A stretch of DNA of 64,000 nt from an uncultured Clostridia bacterium (GTDB lineage Bacteria > Bacillota > Clostridia > Christensenellales > Borkfalkiaceae), in the NCBI GenBank assembly GCA_949290575.1, contig CASESJ010000001.1, forward strand, positions 1 through 64,000, in the 5' to 3' direction. The notes beneath the pieces were generated by a model. It saw only the letters and a program-made list of their open reading frames with translations. It was not told the DNA's origin and ran no database searches. Shown here piece after piece: positions 16,130 through 25,180 of this stretch (position 1 is the stretch's first letter; each line of letters begins with the position of its first letter). A program made the position numbers and the translations under genes.

Positions 16130-16501
16130 GTGAGAATATTTATATCAAACGTATCGGGCAAAGCGTTATACGAGCAAATTTATGACCAGATAAAAAATCT
16201 TATACTTGAGGGCTCTCTCAAAGAGGGCGAGGCGTTGCCTACAATACGAGGGCTTGCAAAGGATTTGCGAATCAGCGTCATAACAACTTCGAGGGCTTAT
16301 GCTGATTTAGAGCGGGACGGTTATATTTATTCCGTTGTAGGCAAAGGCAGTTTTGTGGCTGAAAGGAACGGTGAGTTCGTGAGGGAAGAGAATTACAAAG
16401 AGCTTGAAAGGAATCTGTCTGTCGCTGTTGAAGCAGCAAACAGGTGCGGGATAGACGAAAAAGAGTTTTTACAGATAGCAAAAACCATTTTCAGGAGTTA
16501 A
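16130..16501 (+). CDS. GntR-family regulator, YtrA-like
   Basis: This 123-residue protein has an N-terminal winged helix (about residues 11-77: YEQIYDQIKNLILEGSLKEG, then LPTIRGLAKDLRIS) and a short C-terminal helical tail. That is the size and layout of YtrA regulators, which lack a large ligand domain and control adjacent ABC exporters. The start is GTG at 16130 behind AGGAAA. It lies directly behind a consensus promoter with a perfect palindrome over the -10, so it probably represses its own operon; the inducer is unknown. Confidence 0.88.
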   Translation: MRIFISNVSGKALYEQIYDQIKNLILEGSLKEGEALPTIRGLAKDLRISVITTSRAYADLERDGYIYSVVGKGSFVAERNGEFVREENYKELERNLSVAVEAANRCGIDEKEFLQIAKTIFRS

Positions 16502-16502
16502 T

Positions 16503-17351
16503 ATGAAACAGTTGGAGATAAAAAATTTAAGTCAGGCTTACAGTAATTTTGCAATTTGCAATTTATCTTTTAAAGTCAATGGTGGTTCTATAGTTGGTCT
16601 TATAGGTGAAAACGGAGCGGGAAAGAGCACCATTATCAAATCTATTCTAGGACTTATTCATCCGAAGAACGGGCAGATTTTGTTTGACGGAATGGAGATA
16701 GATAAATTAAGCAAGGTTGACAGACAAAAAATAGCTTACGTATTGGATGATGTTGGTTTGCCCGACGAATTGAATTTATATGTATTAGGCAAAGTAATGC
16801 CGAAAATTTTCTCCAGGTGGAATTGTATAAGATATAAACAGTTACTAGATAAGCTATGTCTGCCGCAAAACGTTCCTGTCAAAAATTTGTCAAAGGGTAT
16901 GAAAATGAAGGCTGCGATAGCCGTAGCTTTATCTTACGACAGCGAACTTCTTGTGCTTGACGAGCCCACAAGCGGTCTTGACCCTGTCGTAAGGGACGAA
17001 ATACTTTCTATGCTGTACGAGTACAACTCTGACGGCAATCGCGCCGTACTGATATCTTCGCACATTACATCTGACCTTGAAAAAATTTGCGACTATATTA
17101 TTTATATTCATAACGGAAAAATTGTCATTAACGAAGAAAAGGATGAGTTGTTGAAAAAATACGCCGTGTACGGAGTAACCGACAATCAGCTTGAAGAACT
17201 GGACAAGAGCGCGGTATTAAAGGTCATAAAAAGAGATTTCGGAACAGATGTACTTGCGCTTAAGGATAAAATGCCTGAAAACTTTGAATTCAGACCTGTA
17301 ACATTAGACGATATAATGCTTTTTTACTCTAAAGGAGAGGACATATGTTAG
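16503..17351 (+). CDS. ABC transporter ATP-binding protein
   Basis: This 282-residue ATPase has Walker A GENGAGKST (about residues 36-44), a signature-like LSKGMKMK, Walker B LLVLDEPTSGLDP and the switch His in SSHITSD. The signature deviates from LSGGQ, as is common in YtrB/BcrA-type exporters. The gene follows the GntR gene by 1 bp and overlaps the permease gene by 7 bp. It would drive the ABC-2 permease encoded next, probably exporting or responding to a wall-active or antimicrobial compound. Confidence 0.9.
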   Translation: MKQLEIKNLSQAYSNFAICNLSFKVNGGSIVGLIGENGAGKSTIIKSILGLIHPKNGQILFDGMEIDKLSKVDRQKIAYVLDDVGLPDELNLYVLGKVMPKIFSRWNCIRYKQLLDKLCLPQNVPVKNLSKGMKMKAAIAVALSYDSELLVLDEPTSGLDPVVRDEILSMLYEYNSDGNRAVLISSHITSDLEKICDYIIYIHNGKIVINEEKDELLKKYAVYGVTDNQLEELDKSAVLKVIKRDFGTDVLALKDKMPENFEFRPVTLDDIMLFYSKGEDIC

Positions 17352-17944
17352 GGTTACTTTTAAAAGACTTTTACAATATAAAAAAGCTCGCTTTATGGTA
17401 CATTGCATTAATATTCATATTCGGCATGCTTTCGGCGTTGTTAAGGAATATAACATATTGCGCGTCGGTCGGGATAGTGAGCTGCATGGTGCCTCTTGCA
17501 ACGATGGCATACGAAGAAAAGGACAAATGGGATAAATTTGTTGCGGCAAGCGGTACAGAAAAAGAGATAATTGCCCTGGAAAAATATATTATCGGGTTGA
17601 TATTTGTTGCTTTATGTTCTTTGAGTTATCTTATCGTTTTTCTTTTTTTCTATGAAAATAAAGGCGGTTTTGCAGAGTATGTTTTACCTGTCTGCTTTCA
17701 AATTATAATTATTGCAATTATTATGCCCATAATATTCCGTTTCGGGGTTGAAAGAGGCAGAGTTTATACTACCGTGACATTAGTTGTAAGCATGGTGCTT
17801 TTTGTTTTGATAATGATGACAGTTTCGGACTTTCTTGAGAAATCGGGAACAATTTTTTCGGCTATACTCATAGCGGTCTCGGCAATAATTTTATGCATAT
17901 CATACATTATTTCAGTAAAAATATTAAATAAAAAAGAATATTGA
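17345..17944 (+). CDS. ABC-2 type permease, YtrC/ABC2_membrane_5-like
   Basis: This 199-residue membrane protein has six hydrophobic segments and begins MLGLLLKDFYNIKK, typical of the short ABC-2 permeases paired with GntR/ATPase genes. It completes the GntR-ATPase-permease operon and is followed by a perfect 18-bp-stem terminator. The operon is more AT-rich than its surroundings and follows the duplicated tRNA end, which suggests acquisition. The substrate is unknown. Confidence 0.85.
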   Translation: MLGLLLKDFYNIKKLALWYIALIFIFGMLSALLRNITYCASVGIVSCMVPLATMAYEEKDKWDKFVAASGTEKEIIALEKYIIGLIFVALCSLSYLIVFLFFYENKGGFAEYVLPVCFQIIIIAIIMPIIFRFGVERGRVYTTVTLVVSMVLFVLIMMTVSDFLEKSGTIFSAILIAVSAIILCISYIISVKILNKKEY

Positions 17945-17958
17945 TTAAATTTCAGTAA

Positions 17959-18000
17959 AAAACGATGCCGCGCCGACATTATGTCGGCGCGGCATCGTTT
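17959..18000. terminator. Terminator of the GntR-ABC operon
   Basis: A perfect stem of about 19 bp begins AAACGATGCCGCG and has its complement ending in TTT, with loop TAT. It is strong in both directions. Confidence 0.8.
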
Positions 18001-18013
18001 AAATAAATACATA

Positions 18014-18041
18014 TTGATTTTTATCAGATTTCTGTTACAAT
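18014..18041 (+). promoter_or_regulatory. Promoter of the 1006-residue lipoprotein gene
   Basis: -35 TTGATT (18014-18019) and -10 TACAAT (18036-18041) have a 16-bp spacer, about 50 bp before the transcript's coding start. Confidence 0.55.
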
Positions 18042-18098
18042 AAAGTTGTAACCAAACAGCGCGGAAAAAATATGGGACTGCGCGAAGGCAGGGATTGT

Positions 18099-21000
18099 AT
18101 GAAAAAATTATTTGTGGCGTGCATAGTCTTGGCGGCAATCTGTATAGCTGCGCTGTTTTGCGCCTGCGCAGATTTTTCAGATATAGCAGGCGGTGGCGGA
18201 AACAGCGGCAAGACTGACTTGTCCTCGCCGCTCATAGGTTATCGCCTTACTTCCGACCCTGACCCCGTCTATGACGGCATGCCCAAGACGCGCGCATTCG
18301 TCATAACCTACGACGGTGGGAGAGTTGCCCAGTCTGCAGGCATATCGGACGACAATTTCGATATTGAATACTCCGACAACATAAACGCGGGTACTGCAAC
18401 GGCGGTTGTTACGGCAAAATCTTCTTCCGCATTCAAGGGCAGCATGACGATAAATTTTGAAATTCTTCCGTCGGACGAGATGATGACCGTCCTTACAACC
18501 GCTCAGCTTCAGAGCTATGCCTCGAGCGGAAACTATTCGGACGTCCGCCTCGGTGCAGATATTACAGTTGCCGAGGGCGAGAGCATAGAAATTTCTTCAG
18601 TCTGCACGCTCAGCTTTGCAGGGTTCAACTTTGTCAATAACGGTTCGGTTTCCAACGCCGGCAAGATAGTAATAACGCAGAAGGAAGGCGGGGAAAAGTA
18701 CGAAACGTACAACTGCGGCACATTCAGCAACACAGGCAGAATAACAATGGATGACGACACCGCGTTTTTTAACAGCGGAAAGTTTGAAAACAGCGGACAG
18801 ATTTCATTCAGTACAAAAAGTTCAGGCTTTTACAGCGATACAGAGGTGGTAAACAGCGGATTTATGAGCGAATGTTATGTCCGCCGTCCCATAACAGAAG
18901 ACAATGTAAAATTATCCGGCACGTCTGTTCAATACACGGGTGTTGAAATTAAACCCGAGGTCGAGGTGCGTTCCGACGGACAGATTATATCCTCTTCGGG
19001 CGAGTATGAAGTGTCCTATCAGAACAATATCAATGTGGGCGAGGCTACGGTCACGGTAATTGCCGAAAAGTATTCCAAGCATTTCACGGGCGAGCATACA
19101 ATCAAATTCGATATTGTCCGCGGTCAGATTACCGTTATAACTCAGTCCGCTCTTGAAATTGCGCTCAATGACGGCAATTATGACAGAATAACAATCGGAA
19201 GTTCGCTTAAAAGTATTTCGTGCGACTTATTTATTGCCGATTACATCACGCTGGTCGTCCAGGCTGAAAACATTAAGAGTATGGGTTGCATAACGGTGAA
19301 AGGCACGCTCGAGCTGCAGAGCAATTTCACGCAGAGCGGAACATTCATAAACGACGGCTCTGTAAAAAATACAGGCATAATGTATAACGAGGGGCAGTTT
19401 GTAAACAACTCGCAGTTTGTCAACGAGGGTAAAATTTACAATAAGGGCAGCTTTGAAAACTGCGGTCAGATGAGCTGTACGGGCGATATATTCAATTATG
19501 ATACTGCGCAGCTTCTGTCGGACAGCGTTGTAGAAATCGAGGGCAATCTCTATGTTGACGAACCTCAGACGATGTTCACGGGCGGAGTTGTGGTAAGGCG
19601 ACAGCTAACTGCGGACGAAGTCTCGCTAAGAAAGTCAAGCGAGGTGTATGACGGCAAGATGCAGTTGCCTACAATAGTATTCAGTCTGCAGAATGTGGAC
19701 GTCGGCTATAGAGTAAGTTACGAACTGAGCGACGGCACGCCCGTCGAAGGCTCAATGGTCGATGCGGATAATTATAATGTGGTAATCGCATTCAACGGAA
19801 TGTCCGAAACTTATAAAGGCAGTATAAAGCTGCCGTTCACAATAGAGTGCGCTCCCTGCGAAATATCTTCGCTGTCCGACTTTTTCGCGGCAGGCGATAA
19901 AAATTACGGCGAGCTGACGGTTGTTTCGGATATGGAAATAACGGGCGAAATATATATTGCCGCTCACCAGAAATTGACCATAGCCGAGGGAGTGAGCATA
20001 GTCAATAAATCAGACTATTTTGTGTTGTCGGGGCAGATGGTAAACAACGGCAGATTTGTCAATTACGGAGAGAAAAATTATATTGACAGAAGAGGGACTG
20101 CCGCAAGCATAGTAAACAACGGTACGCTCTATCTCAACGCCGATACAGAGGGCATAGAGGGAGATGGCACAATTTACGTTCGCAGCCACATATCCTCGAC
20201 CCGATTTGCAAATTCAACTCCCTTTGTCGAGTACAGCGCACAGGGTACGCCCAAGCCGCAGTTTGCTCTTTACGACGGCACATATGCCTTAACGAACGAA
20301 GATTATTCTGTAAGTTACGACAACTGGCGGGAAATTTCTCTGCCTTACAATAAGGCGAAAGTCATATCTTCGGCAAATACCTTTTCTGCAAAATATTACG
20401 GCGTGCGCGAGGATGAATACGAAGTGCGCGCGGGCAGTATCGAGGTTAAAACGGCGGACGAACTTTTAACCGCCCTCGGCAATGTGCGCGAGGGAAGTCA
20501 GCTGTGCAACTACGGCTCGGTAACCATGACGTCGGACATAACTGCCGTCAACGATACCTACAATACCATAACGATAAAAGTGTATTCAAACACCGTATTA
20601 AATATCGGCTCATACAAACTTACATTGCGCGACGGCGAAAAATACCGCGGGTTCAAGGTTGTCAACGACGGAGAAATAATTATAAGCAAACAGGACGAAC
20701 TCCGTACTTCTGCCCTATACAGCGGAAGCGGAAAAATCGTTGCATATGTCTCAAGCTCGGACGACGTCTATGAAGTTGTGCACAGCGTCGACGTCCTGCG
20801 CCTGAACGGGGACGTCGAAGGCAGGATTACGGTCTATCCTCACAGCGGGGTCAATCTTGAATTTGACCTCTGCGGTTACAGTATAGGCGAACTGTATGTG
20901 AACGCAAGCTGGAACAATATAAAAATAACTTCTTCCGCAGGCGGAGCAGAGATAGGCGGCGCGGAACATACTTCTGCCGCACTCATAATAGAAGGCGTCG

Positions 21001-21119
21001 GAGCGGGCAAGAGCGTCGCTTTGGAAAAACTTACAATCTACGGCATAGAATATGCCGACGAGGGGTATGTCGCAGGCGTAGACGTCGACGCCTCCTGCAA
21101 CGTAGTGCCCGTCGCATAA
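18099..21119 (+). CDS. Large surface lipoprotein with MBG-like and filament-like repeats
   Basis: This 1006-residue exported protein has signal and lipobox-like FCAC (Cys23) at the N-terminus; the ATG at 18099 is preferred over an upstream in-frame Met. Three or more segments contain VYDG followed by an extended beta pattern and NINAG or similar, like MBG-type Ig-like domains. Between them are runs of short repeats such as FSNTGRITM and FENSGQISF, spaced about every 10-12 residues, suggesting a beta-solenoid. No catalytic motif is visible. An adhesin or glycan-binding role at the cell surface is the likely class; the partner is unknown. It has its own promoter and a hairpin after the stop. 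Confidence 0.75.
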   Translation: MKKLFVACIVLAAICIAALFCACADFSDIAGGGGNSGKTDLSSPLIGYRLTSDPDPVYDGMPKTRAFVITYDGGRVAQSAGISDDNFDIEYSDNINAGTATAVVTAKSSSAFKGSMTINFEILPSDEMMTVLTTAQLQSYASSGNYSDVRLGADITVAEGESIEISSVCTLSFAGFNFVNNGSVSNAGKIVITQKEGGEKYETYNCGTFSNTGRITMDDDTAFFNSGKFENSGQISFSTKSSGFYSDTEVVNSGFMSECYVRRPITEDNVKLSGTSVQYTGVEIKPEVEVRSDGQIISSSGEYEVSYQNNINVGEATVTVIAEKYSKHFTGEHTIKFDIVRGQITVITQSALEIALNDGNYDRITIGSSLKSISCDLFIADYITLVVQAENIKSMGCITVKGTLELQSNFTQSGTFINDGSVKNTGIMYNEGQFVNNSQFVNEGKIYNKGSFENCGQMSCTGDIFNYDTAQLLSDSVVEIEGNLYVDEPQTMFTGGVVVRRQLTADEVSLRKSSEVYDGKMQLPTIVFSLQNVDVGYRVSYELSDGTPVEGSMVDADNYNVVIAFNGMSETYKGSIKLPFTIECAPCEISSLSDFFAAGDKNYGELTVVSDMEITGEIYIAAHQKLTIAEGVSIVNKSDYFVLSGQMVNNGRFVNYGEKNYIDRRGTAASIVNNGTLYLNADTEGIEGDGTIYVRSHISSTRFANSTPFVEYSAQGTPKPQFALYDGTYALTNEDYSVSYDNWREISLPYNKAKVISSANTFSAKYYGVREDEYEVRAGSIEVKTADELLTALGNVREGSQLCNYGSVTMTSDITAVNDTYNTITIKVYSNTVLNIGSYKLTLRDGEKYRGFKVVNDGEIIISKQDELRTSALYSGSGKIVAYVSSSDDVYEVVHSVDVLRLNGDVEGRITVYPHSGVNLEFDLCGYSIGELYVNASWNNIKITSSAGGAEIGGAEHTSAALIIEGVGAGKSVALEKLTIYGIEYADEGYVAGVDVDASCNVVPVA

Positions 21120-21138
21120 AAAACGTCTTAAAATCTGA

Positions 21139-21168
21139 GGGCGGCGCAACCCAACGGTTGCGCCGCCC
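21139..21168 (+). terminator. Hairpin after the 1006-residue lipoprotein gene
   Basis: A 13-bp stem (21139-21151 with 21156-21168) is followed by only a weak T-tract, so termination may be partial. Confidence 0.5.
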
Positions 21169-21231
21169 CTTTCATGCCGTGAATGCATATTGGCATTATA
21201 TAGTTCTGCCGCAGACAATATAATATACCGT

Positions 21232-21885
21232 ATGAATGTCAGATTTAAAAAATTTATGCTCGTCTGCCTGGTTGCAATCGCGCTTGTGCCGCTTTTTGTC
21301 TGCTCGTGTGCGGGCAGCAAAATAACATTCACGGCAAAATTTTATTTTGTGTGTTACAAATCGCAGGACGACGCGCACTCCGCCTCGTCGGTGTCCTCGG
21401 CGGTTCAGAGCCTTGGCGGCGCGGGCTATGTTATAGACAGCGACGGCAGATATTATATCGCTTTCGCCTGTTACTACGACGAGGATAAGGCGCAGAGCGT
21501 GTGTTCCTCGCTGAAAGAGAGCGGGCTTGAGTGCACGGTGCTTGCTGTTGAGACGCAGAGCTACGACATAGCGGACGAGGAGCACTCGGAGCTGTATTCA
21601 GGCTGCCTTGAGACGCTCTGTCAGATAGCTGATATAATGTATAACTTAGCAAACTCGCTCGACGAGGGCAGTCTGAGCCAGCTGGGAGCGAGGGATATAA
21701 TTTTATCCTGTATGTTGCCCCTTCGCGCACTCTGCCGTCAGCCCCTTACAGAAACTTTGAAGGAGAATATCACCTATATCCTTGACGAAATGGCGGAGGC
21801 GGCAGAGGGCTTTGTGTATGCGCGCGACGTGCGCGCTCTTCAGATTGCGCTGTGCGACTGCGTGATAAACGCGCAATTTTATTAA
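21232..21885 (+). CDS. Lipoprotein with SPOR-like domain
   Basis: This 217-residue protein has a signal peptide and lipobox VCSC (Cys26). Residues of about 33-92 (FYFVCYKSQDD, then GGAGYVI, YYIAFACYYDEDKAQSVCSSL) follow the beta-alpha-beta pattern of SPOR domains, which bind denuded peptidoglycan at division or sporulation septa. The rest is helical and unassigned. There is no Shine-Dalgarno sequence; TATAAT ends 8 bp before the ATG, so the mRNA may be nearly leaderless. The domain call is by pattern only. Confidence 0.6.
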   Translation: MNVRFKKFMLVCLVAIALVPLFVCSCAGSKITFTAKFYFVCYKSQDDAHSASSVSSAVQSLGGAGYVIDSDGRYYIAFACYYDEDKAQSVCSSLKESGLECTVLAVETQSYDIADEEHSELYSGCLETLCQIADIMYNLANSLDEGSLSQLGARDIILSCMLPLRALCRQPLTETLKENITYILDEMAEAAEGFVYARDVRALQIALCDCVINAQFY

Positions 21886-21890
21886 ATTTA

Positions 21891-21919
21891 TGTACAAATC
21901 GGGCGCGGCGTGGTATAAT
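21891..21919 (+). promoter_or_regulatory. Promoter giving a probable leaderless SDR mRNA
   Basis: -35 TGTACA (21891-21896) and -10 TATAAT (21914-21919) have a 17-bp spacer. The -10 ends 7 bp before ATG 21926, so transcription should begin at the start codon. Confidence 0.6.
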
Positions 21920-21925
21920 CTCTGT

Positions 21926-22708
21926 ATGGAATACACATTGATAAGCGGCGCGACGGGCGTAATCGGCAGAACGTTCGCGCTCGCCTGCCTCAAGCGGGGC
22001 GAAAACCTCTTTTTAACGGGCAGAAGCGAGCAGAAGCTGAGTATTTTAAAGGACTACCTGCTGACGATAAATTCAACAGCCGAAATTAAAACTTTTGCGT
22101 GCGATCTCTCTAATTCTAACGGGCGCAAAAAACTGTTTGAAGCGGCGGAAGAGCTGATCTTTTGCCGCCTTGTGAACGTTGCGGGCGCGGACACGCAAAA
22201 GGCATTCTGCCTCTACGACGAGGACAAGCTGACCTTTCAGACGGGCATAAATTTCGAGGCTGCGGCGTCGCTGTGCCTGTTCTGCATAGAGCATGCGGCA
22301 AAGAGGCTTAAGATAATAAACATTTCCTCCGTCTGCGGCGAGATGCCCATGCCCTATTTCGCGCTCTACGGCGCGGCAAAGGGCGCGCTTACCGCCTTTT
22401 CCGTCGCGCTTTCGGAGGAGTGCAGGGGCACGGGGATAACCGTGACGGCAGTGCTGCCGGGTGCGGTATATACCCGACCCGACGTGTGCGAGTATATAAA
22501 AAAGCAGGGTTTGTGGGGCAGAATTGCGGCAAAGAGCCCGCAGTTTGTCGTCGAAAAATCGCTTAAGGCGAGCGACAAAGGCAAAAGAAAGGTGGTTGTC
22601 GGCGCGGCCAACAAAATCGCGCTCGCGCTTTCGAAGACGGTTCCCGCAACCGTTAAATTAAAGATGAACGGCAAAATGCGCAAAGACGTGTCAAAGGACG
22701 CCTTTTAA
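21926..22708 (+). CDS. Short-chain dehydrogenase/reductase
   Basis: This 260-residue oxidoreductase is of the classical SDR fold. The nucleotide motif GATGVIG is near residue 8, the NAG-type segment reads NVAGAD, the catalytic Ser is in INISSV and YGAAK holds the Tyr and Lys. The C-terminus is basic. Similarity is to general DltE/YqjQ-like SDRs; the substrate cannot be assigned. No ribosome binding site precedes the ATG. It stands alone, upstream of thyA, which has its own promoter. Confidence 0.8.
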   Translation: MEYTLISGATGVIGRTFALACLKRGENLFLTGRSEQKLSILKDYLLTINSTAEIKTFACDLSNSNGRKKLFEAAEELIFCRLVNVAGADTQKAFCLYDEDKLTFQTGINFEAAASLCLFCIEHAAKRLKIINISSVCGEMPMPYFALYGAAKGALTAFSVALSEECRGTGITVTAVLPGAVYTRPDVCEYIKKQGLWGRIAAKSPQFVVEKSLKASDKGKRKVVVGAANKIALALSKTVPATVKLKMNGKMRKDVSKDAF

Positions 22709-22710
22709 GT

Positions 22711-22739
22711 TTGACGGACGGAATTTTGTGTGGTAAAAT
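22711..22739 (+). promoter_or_regulatory. Promoter of thyA-folA
   Basis: -35 TTGACG (22711-22716) and -10 TAAAAT (22734-22739) have a 17-bp spacer, 24 bp before the thyA ATG. Confidence 0.65.
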
Positions 22740-22763
22740 ATTCAAAAATTACGGAGAAAACCA

Positions 22764-23594
22764 ATGAGCAGAGCTGACGAAATATTTGTCGCCAATATGA
22801 AAGAAATAATGACGGAAGGCGTGTGGGATACCGACCTTCCCGTCCGTCCGAGGTGGAGTGACGGAACGCCCGCGCACACGGTGAAAAAGTTCGGCATAGT
22901 CAACAGATACGACCTGTCGAAGGAATTTCCCATACTCACCGTGCGTCGCACCGCGCTGAAGACGGCGATTGACGAACTCTTATGGATATGGCAGAAAAAG
23001 AGCAATAACGTGCACGATTTGCATTCCAAGATCTGGGATCAGTGGGCGGATGAAAACGGCTCTATCGGCAAGGCGTACGGCTATCAGCTGGGCATAAAGC
23101 ACCACTACAAAGAGGGCGACTTCGACCAGGTCGACAGGGTGATTTACGACCTTAAGAACAACCCCTCGAGCCGCAGAATTATGACAAATATCTATAATTT
23201 TGCAGATTTGCACGAGATGAATTTATATCCTTGCGCATATTCCATGACGTTCAACGTATCGGGCGACAGGCTTAACGGCATATTAAATCAGCGTTCAAAC
23301 GACATGCTCACGGCTAACAACTGGAACGTTGCGCAGTACGCGGTGCTTTTAATTATGCTCGCGCAGGTCAGCGGATTTAAAGCGGGCGAACTCGTGCACG
23401 TCATAGCCGACGCGCACATATACGACAGACATATCCCCATAGTTGAAGAGATTATAAAGATGCCCATGTATCCCGCGCCCAAGCTCGAAGTCGACCCCGA
23501 CATAAAGAATTTTTACGACTTCACGGTGGACAGTTTTAAACTTGTCGACTACAAGTGCAACGATAAAAAATATACAATTCCCGTAGCGGAATGA
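22764..23594 (+). CDS. thyA: Thymidylate synthase
   Basis: This 276-residue folate-dependent enzyme methylates dUMP to dTMP. The catalytic Cys is in LYPCAYSMTF, the phosphate-binding segment is QRSNDMLTANNWN, and HIYDRHI binds the nucleotide. It consumes methylene-THF and yields dihydrofolate, which the next gene product (DHFR, 12 bp downstream) recycles. It is preceded by an ACGGAG site and its own promoter. The length and motifs fit the ThyA family rather than flavin-dependent ThyX. Confidence 0.95.
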   Translation: MSRADEIFVANMKEIMTEGVWDTDLPVRPRWSDGTPAHTVKKFGIVNRYDLSKEFPILTVRRTALKTAIDELLWIWQKKSNNVHDLHSKIWDQWADENGSIGKAYGYQLGIKHHYKEGDFDQVDRVIYDLKNNPSSRRIMTNIYNFADLHEMNLYPCAYSMTFNVSGDRLNGILNQRSNDMLTANNWNVAQYAVLLIMLAQVSGFKAGELVHVIADAHIYDRHIPIVEEIIKMPMYPAPKLEVDPDIKNFYDFTVDSFKLVDYKCNDKKYTIPVAE

Positions 23595-23605
23595 GGTAAA
23601 AAGAT

Positions 23606-24109
23606 ATGAAAGCCATAGTGCAGGTGGACGAGCAGTGGGGCATAGGCAGGGATAACAATCTGATGTTTTCCCTTCCCGCAGACATGAAGTTTTTTAAAAA
23701 CACTACGTGGGATAAAGTCGTTGTAATGGGTGCGAACACGCTCAGATCTTTCCCCGGCGGCAAGCCGCTTAAGAACAGAACGAACATTGTCCTGAGCAAA
23801 TCTCTGCCCGAAAGCGAGGATAAAATTGTTGTCCGCAGCCGCGAAGAGCTGATGAAAGAGCTTAAAAAATACCCCTCGGACAGTATCTATGTGATAGGCG
23901 GCGCGCTCATTTATTCCATGCTGCTGCCCTATTGCGAAAGCGTGCTCGTAACCAAGGTAAAAGCGGTTGGCGGCGCGGACAGATTTTTCTGCGACCTCGA
24001 CAAATCTTCGCGCTTTACGCTTGCGGAAACTTCCGACCCCGTCGAAACCAACGGCTATATCATAACGTTCTGCAAGTATGTCAACGGCGACCTTCTGCCG
24101 CTTGAATAA
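23606..24109 (+). CDS. folA: Dihydrofolate reductase
   Basis: This 167-residue enzyme reduces dihydrofolate to THF with NADPH. It shows the N-terminal substrate loop (GIGRDNNLMFSLPADMKFF), VVVMGANTLRSFP for cofactor binding and YVIGGALIYS near residue 90. It follows thyA in the same transcript, which is the usual pairing. A terminator-like hairpin follows. Confidence 0.94.
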   Translation: MKAIVQVDEQWGIGRDNNLMFSLPADMKFFKNTTWDKVVVMGANTLRSFPGGKPLKNRTNIVLSKSLPESEDKIVVRSREELMKELKKYPSDSIYVIGGALIYSMLLPYCESVLVTKVKAVGGADRFFCDLDKSSRFTLAETSDPVETNGYIITFCKYVNGDLLPLE

Positions 24110-24131
24110 ATATATTTTTTTGTAAATTTTC

Positions 24132-24160
24132 GCCGCCGCGCATTTTAAATGCGCGGCGGC
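24132..24160 (+). terminator. Hairpin after folA
   Basis: A stem of about 13 bp, GCCGCCGCGCATT with its complement, is followed by a pyrimidine-rich but broken T-tract. Confidence 0.6.
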
Positions 24161-24298
24161 TCTCTATTTATGAAGATTATTGTATATAACACGCAAATTC
24201 TGTTCCTGTAAGCTTCAATTATATGTAAAAGCTGTGTCAACGATAGTTGCGCGCGGCATAAATTGGAGTATAAAACGCTTTTTACGGGGGATAAAATT

Positions 24299-25066
24299 TT
24301 GGATTGGTTTGTCGGTTTGCAGAGCTGGCAACAGGCTGCGCTCGCGTGCACTTTCACGTGGGCGATGACGGCTGCGGGCGCGGCTTTGGTGTTTGTCTGC
24401 AAAAAAGTAAACGGGTCGGCGTTCGGCTTTATGATGTCCGCCGCCGCGGGAATAATGATGGCTTCTTCCTTTTTCTCTCTGCTTCTGCCTGCATTGGAGA
24501 GCGGAGGGGAATATTCATATATAGTGCTGACGGGCGGCTTTATCGCGGGCGGACTTCTGATAGTTTTAACGGATATAGCCGTAGAAAAACTCAATTTGTT
24601 TTCGGGTGACAAGAGCGCGCGTTCGGGCGCGGTCACCTGCGTTGCGGTAACAATACATAACATACCCGAGGGCATGGCTGTGGGCGTTGCATTCGCCGCG
24701 CTGACGGGGGGAAATGCAATCATTTCCGCGCTCATGCTCGCAATAGGCATAGGCATACAGAACTTTCCCGAGGGTATGTGCGTTGCCTTTCCTTTGAGAG
24801 CAAACGGCTTTTCGCGCTTCAACAGCTTCTTCATAGGTCAGCTCTCGGGCGCGGTGGAGATAGTGGCAGGGCTTGTCGGCGCGCTGGCGGTCAGCTTTAT
24901 CAGTCAGGCTCTTCCGTTCGCGCTTGCGTTCTCTGCAGGGGCTATGCTCGCAGTGGTCAGTTCGGAACTCATACCGCAGAGCTTTGAGGGCGGCAAGATA
25001 AAGGCGACTTTGGGCACTGTCGCGGGTTTCGCGCTCATGATGATACTCGATATAGCTTTCGGTTAG
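24299..25066 (+). CDS. ZIP-family metal transporter
   Basis: This 255-residue membrane protein of the ZIP (ZupT) family takes up divalent cations, usually zinc, iron or manganese. The metal-binding helices read HNIPEGMAVG and, in the following helix, NFPEGMCVAFP. About eight membrane segments are present. I chose TTG at 24299 because GGGGGA lies 7 bp upstream; an earlier in-frame TTG at 24263 has no ribosome site. A strong hairpin isolates it from folA, and no metal-regulator box was recognised. Confidence 0.88.
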   Translation: MDWFVGLQSWQQAALACTFTWAMTAAGAALVFVCKKVNGSAFGFMMSAAAGIMMASSFFSLLLPALESGGEYSYIVLTGGFIAGGLLIVLTDIAVEKLNLFSGDKSARSGAVTCVAVTIHNIPEGMAVGVAFAALTGGNAIISALMLAIGIGIQNFPEGMCVAFPLRANGFSRFNSFFIGQLSGAVEIVAGLVGALAVSFISQALPFALAFSAGAMLAVVSSELIPQSFEGGKIKATLGTVAGFALMMILDIAFG

Positions 25067-25180
25067 GTATAAATGCCCGCCGTCCTGCCCAAAATATGGG
25101 TATGAGGCGAGAGATAGATTTATCCCGCCGCGACGAGCGGGAAACTTTTATAAAGCCGCCCAAAGAGGGGGGCGAAAAGA

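Noticed and set aside
15785..17944. Intact integrative element at tRNA-Thr
   Set aside because: No integrase, excisionase, relaxase or phage genes are present; only the duplicated end and an AT-rich ABC module are seen.
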